Source of the DNA: Fen-1359 sp963710355
GTDB taxonomy: Bacteria > Planctomycetota > Phycisphaerae > Sedimentisphaerales > Anaerobacaceae
Length of the DNA: 64,000 nt
Direction of reading: 5' to 3'
Assembly: GCA_963710355.1 (NCBI GenBank)
Contig: CAVPZU010000001.1
Span: forward strand, 620,001-684,000
A program made the translations under genes and the position numbers. The notes under the pieces are model-generated. The model was not told the origin of the DNA, ran no database searches, and worked only from the letters and a program-made list of their open reading frames with translations. Below, in pieces: positions 62,783-64,000 of the stretch (its first letter is position 1; the number at the start of each line of letters is the position of its first letter).

Positions 62783-64000
62783 TCAATCACCCAATCTATG
62801 TTGTGTTACAGAGATAGTAATTTTGTGTAGTATCTTCATTAGCCATATGATTAACATTCCAAATAAAACCCCGACTGCGATCAAACCAGGAATTGCCCTT
62901 ATTCCTGTGATATAAAAACCCTTCTGTAGCACTCGAAATTCAGCGAAAATCGAAACAAACAATAGGACGGCTGCAAAGATATCAATTCCCACGCGCCATT
63001 TTACAGATAATCGCCTACCAAGAAAAATGCGGAACAGAAACCCTGTTGCTACGATGCCTGCAATAAATACAGATGTTATATAGTACCAAGGTCTCAGTAT
63101 CTCTGAATGTTTCTGAACATCCAGATAAAATAAGTCTCGTCCTGCTCCAGGTAATAACCGCAGTGGTAGTAATCGTCTCCAAAAACTTTGTAACCGTTCC
63201 AATTTATTTGCGAGAAAATAACCTTCTGCAATCAAATCTGCATTTTCTTCACGTAAGCGACCCAACGTTACAACTTTGACATTCGGTTCATTAGAAAGTA
63301 ATTGCAGAAGTTTATCAAACCTCTCTATTTCAAAATATCGGTTCTTTTGTCCATTAGGAAACTTAACTATGTCATAAGGATGATATAAAACAACAATTAC
63401 ACTTTTATCAGGCAAACTCTTGCCAACCAACAAAAATTCAATTTCTCTAAGATGTGATGTAAATGGAATTAGTAACGTTTTTTTAGTTGAGTTGTAATAG
63501 TAGTAACTATCAGCCGATAATACTTTAAAGCCGAATTCTTCTACGATTCTGCCGGTATCGTATGTCCACCCATTCCAAGGGGGCACAAAGACATCTACAT
63601 TTTTAAGCCCAAGTGCCGATAATAAAATGTCCCTGCCCTTCTTAATGTCTTGATACTGTGATTGGAAATCACGGTCTCGAAATTCTCCTCCTTTGTGGTT
63701 GACACCAGCAAAATTTGTATGTGTAAAACCGTGTTGTGCTATTTCTACCCTTCCAGCAACAACTGCATCCTTGATAAAATCCGTTTTTTCTACATCTGCA
63801 CCCAGTGGTATATTATTAAAGTTCGGAATAATGGCTATTGTGTAGTTAAAATTGTATTTCTGGAACAAACGGTCAATCGCCTGCTCAGCCTCCCATATCT
63901 GTCTTCGAAGAACGTCTGTCTCCCTAACTCCGGGCGCATCGCCAGCAAAATCATCGTAGCGAAATGCAACATACACAACTGCCTGAGCACCAACTGGCAG
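62783..64000 (-). CDS. Polysaccharide deacetylase-like protein with membrane tail, 5' partial
   Basis: The frame continues past the window end: upstream of a GTG at 63976 it reads LPVGAQAVVYVAFRYDDF, resembling the end of a signal peptide. NodB-like fold: first Asp pair in FRYDDFAGD, the metal-binding HxxxH in EIAQHGFTHTN, and DVFVPPWNGWTYDT, then VVLYHPYDIVKFP. The C-terminal 110 residues hold three membrane helices (ITSVFIAGIVATGFLFRIFL; GIDIFAAVLLFVSIFAEF). It would remove acetyl groups from the polymer in the periplasm. The membrane tail is unusual for this family. Confidence 0.82.
   Translation of the reverse strand: MPVGAQAVVYVAFRYDDFAGDAPGVRETDVLRRQIWEAEQAIDRLFQKYNFNYTIAIIPNFNNIPLGADVEKTDFIKDAVVAGRVEIAQHGFTHTNFAGVNHKGGEFRDRDFQSQYQDIKKGRDILLSALGLKNVDVFVPPWNGWTYDTGRIVEEFGFKVLSADSYYYYNSTKKTLLIPFTSHLREIEFLLVGKSLPDKSVIVVLYHPYDIVKFPNGQKNRYFEIERFDKLLQLLSNEPNVKVVTLGRLREENADLIAEGYFLANKLERLQSFWRRLLPLRLLPGAGRDLFYLDVQKHSEILRPWYYITSVFIAGIVATGFLFRIFLGRRLSVKWRVGIDIFAAVLLFVSIFAEFRVLQKGFYITGIRAIPGLIAVGVLFGMLIIWLMKILHKITISVTQHRLGD

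Overview
The window looks like a chromosome piece from an anaerobic or sediment planctomycete, most likely class Phycisphaerae. This is inferred from gene content. It has LL-diaminopimelate aminotransferase (DapL), dockerin-like C-termini on secreted proteins, and short PEP-CTERM tails of the type 'PAPGAILLGGIGVA' followed by W-L-R-R-R-R. It also has an exosortase and several small Cys-rich proteins of a kind seen in that group. GC content is moderate, and the gene-poor gaps are full of text-like dispersed repeats.

Left part (1-30 kb), mostly housekeeping. A TetR-controlled export operon (HlyD-type adaptor and TolC-type channel) lies at 1-2.9 kb, followed by a small Cys/His protein behind a perfect sigma70 promoter and a truncated defence-type reverse transcriptase. 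Next come an ECF sigma factor operon, a 2Fe-2S/ASKHA corrinoid-activator-like protein, and a large secreted GH16 glucanase with a dockerin, flanked by direct repeats. Then follow rhomboid-lgt-panD, panC-folK/dNK-dapL, hemW-lepA, an RluA-type pseudouridine synthase, a radical SAM/SPASM protein, a cold-shock protein, a membrane methyltransferase, a nuclease, two unknown genes, a PNPOx-like protein, rnpA, a MerR-like regulator and an MCE/MlaD protein.

Boundary (30.1-30.8 kb). This gene-free 0.7 kb stretch carries the 3' part of a tRNA-Arg(UCU) without a D arm, which looks like an integration scar. A perfect TTGACA-N17-TATAAT promoter follows and opens the next region.

Right part (30.8-64 kb), one large exopolysaccharide/exosortase island. 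On the plus strand are a Wza-like exporter lipoprotein, a membrane protein and a beta-helix dockerin protein. On the minus strand are three PEP-CTERM proteins (likely exosortase substrates) and a membrane protein. A long, tightly packed minus-strand gene series then runs from a polysaccharide deacetylase (cut by the window end) through flippase, two asparagine-synthase-like proteins, glycosyltransferases, a kinase-like protein, polymerase/ligase, a CapK/PaaK-like ligase, CapA, PssD/PssE, a nucleotidyltransferase-exosortase fusion, a Wzc-type chain-length tyrosine kinase, a hexapeptide-sugar transferase fusion and a giant TPR protein, ending in a LuxR-type regulator. Together these would build, flip, polymerise and export a polymer and anchor PEP-CTERM proteins in the same envelope layer.

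The most unusual point is that two membrane enzymes of this locus (exosortase and initiating sugar transferase) each carry an N-terminal nucleotidyltransferase/left-handed-beta-helix type module sharing the motif AVIxGPTIIGxN. A caution for all readers: at least 12 single-base frameshifts break eight otherwise well-conserved genes. Ten of the 12 can be repaired by changing the length of a run of identical bases by one, so many are probably sequence errors rather than real gene decay.
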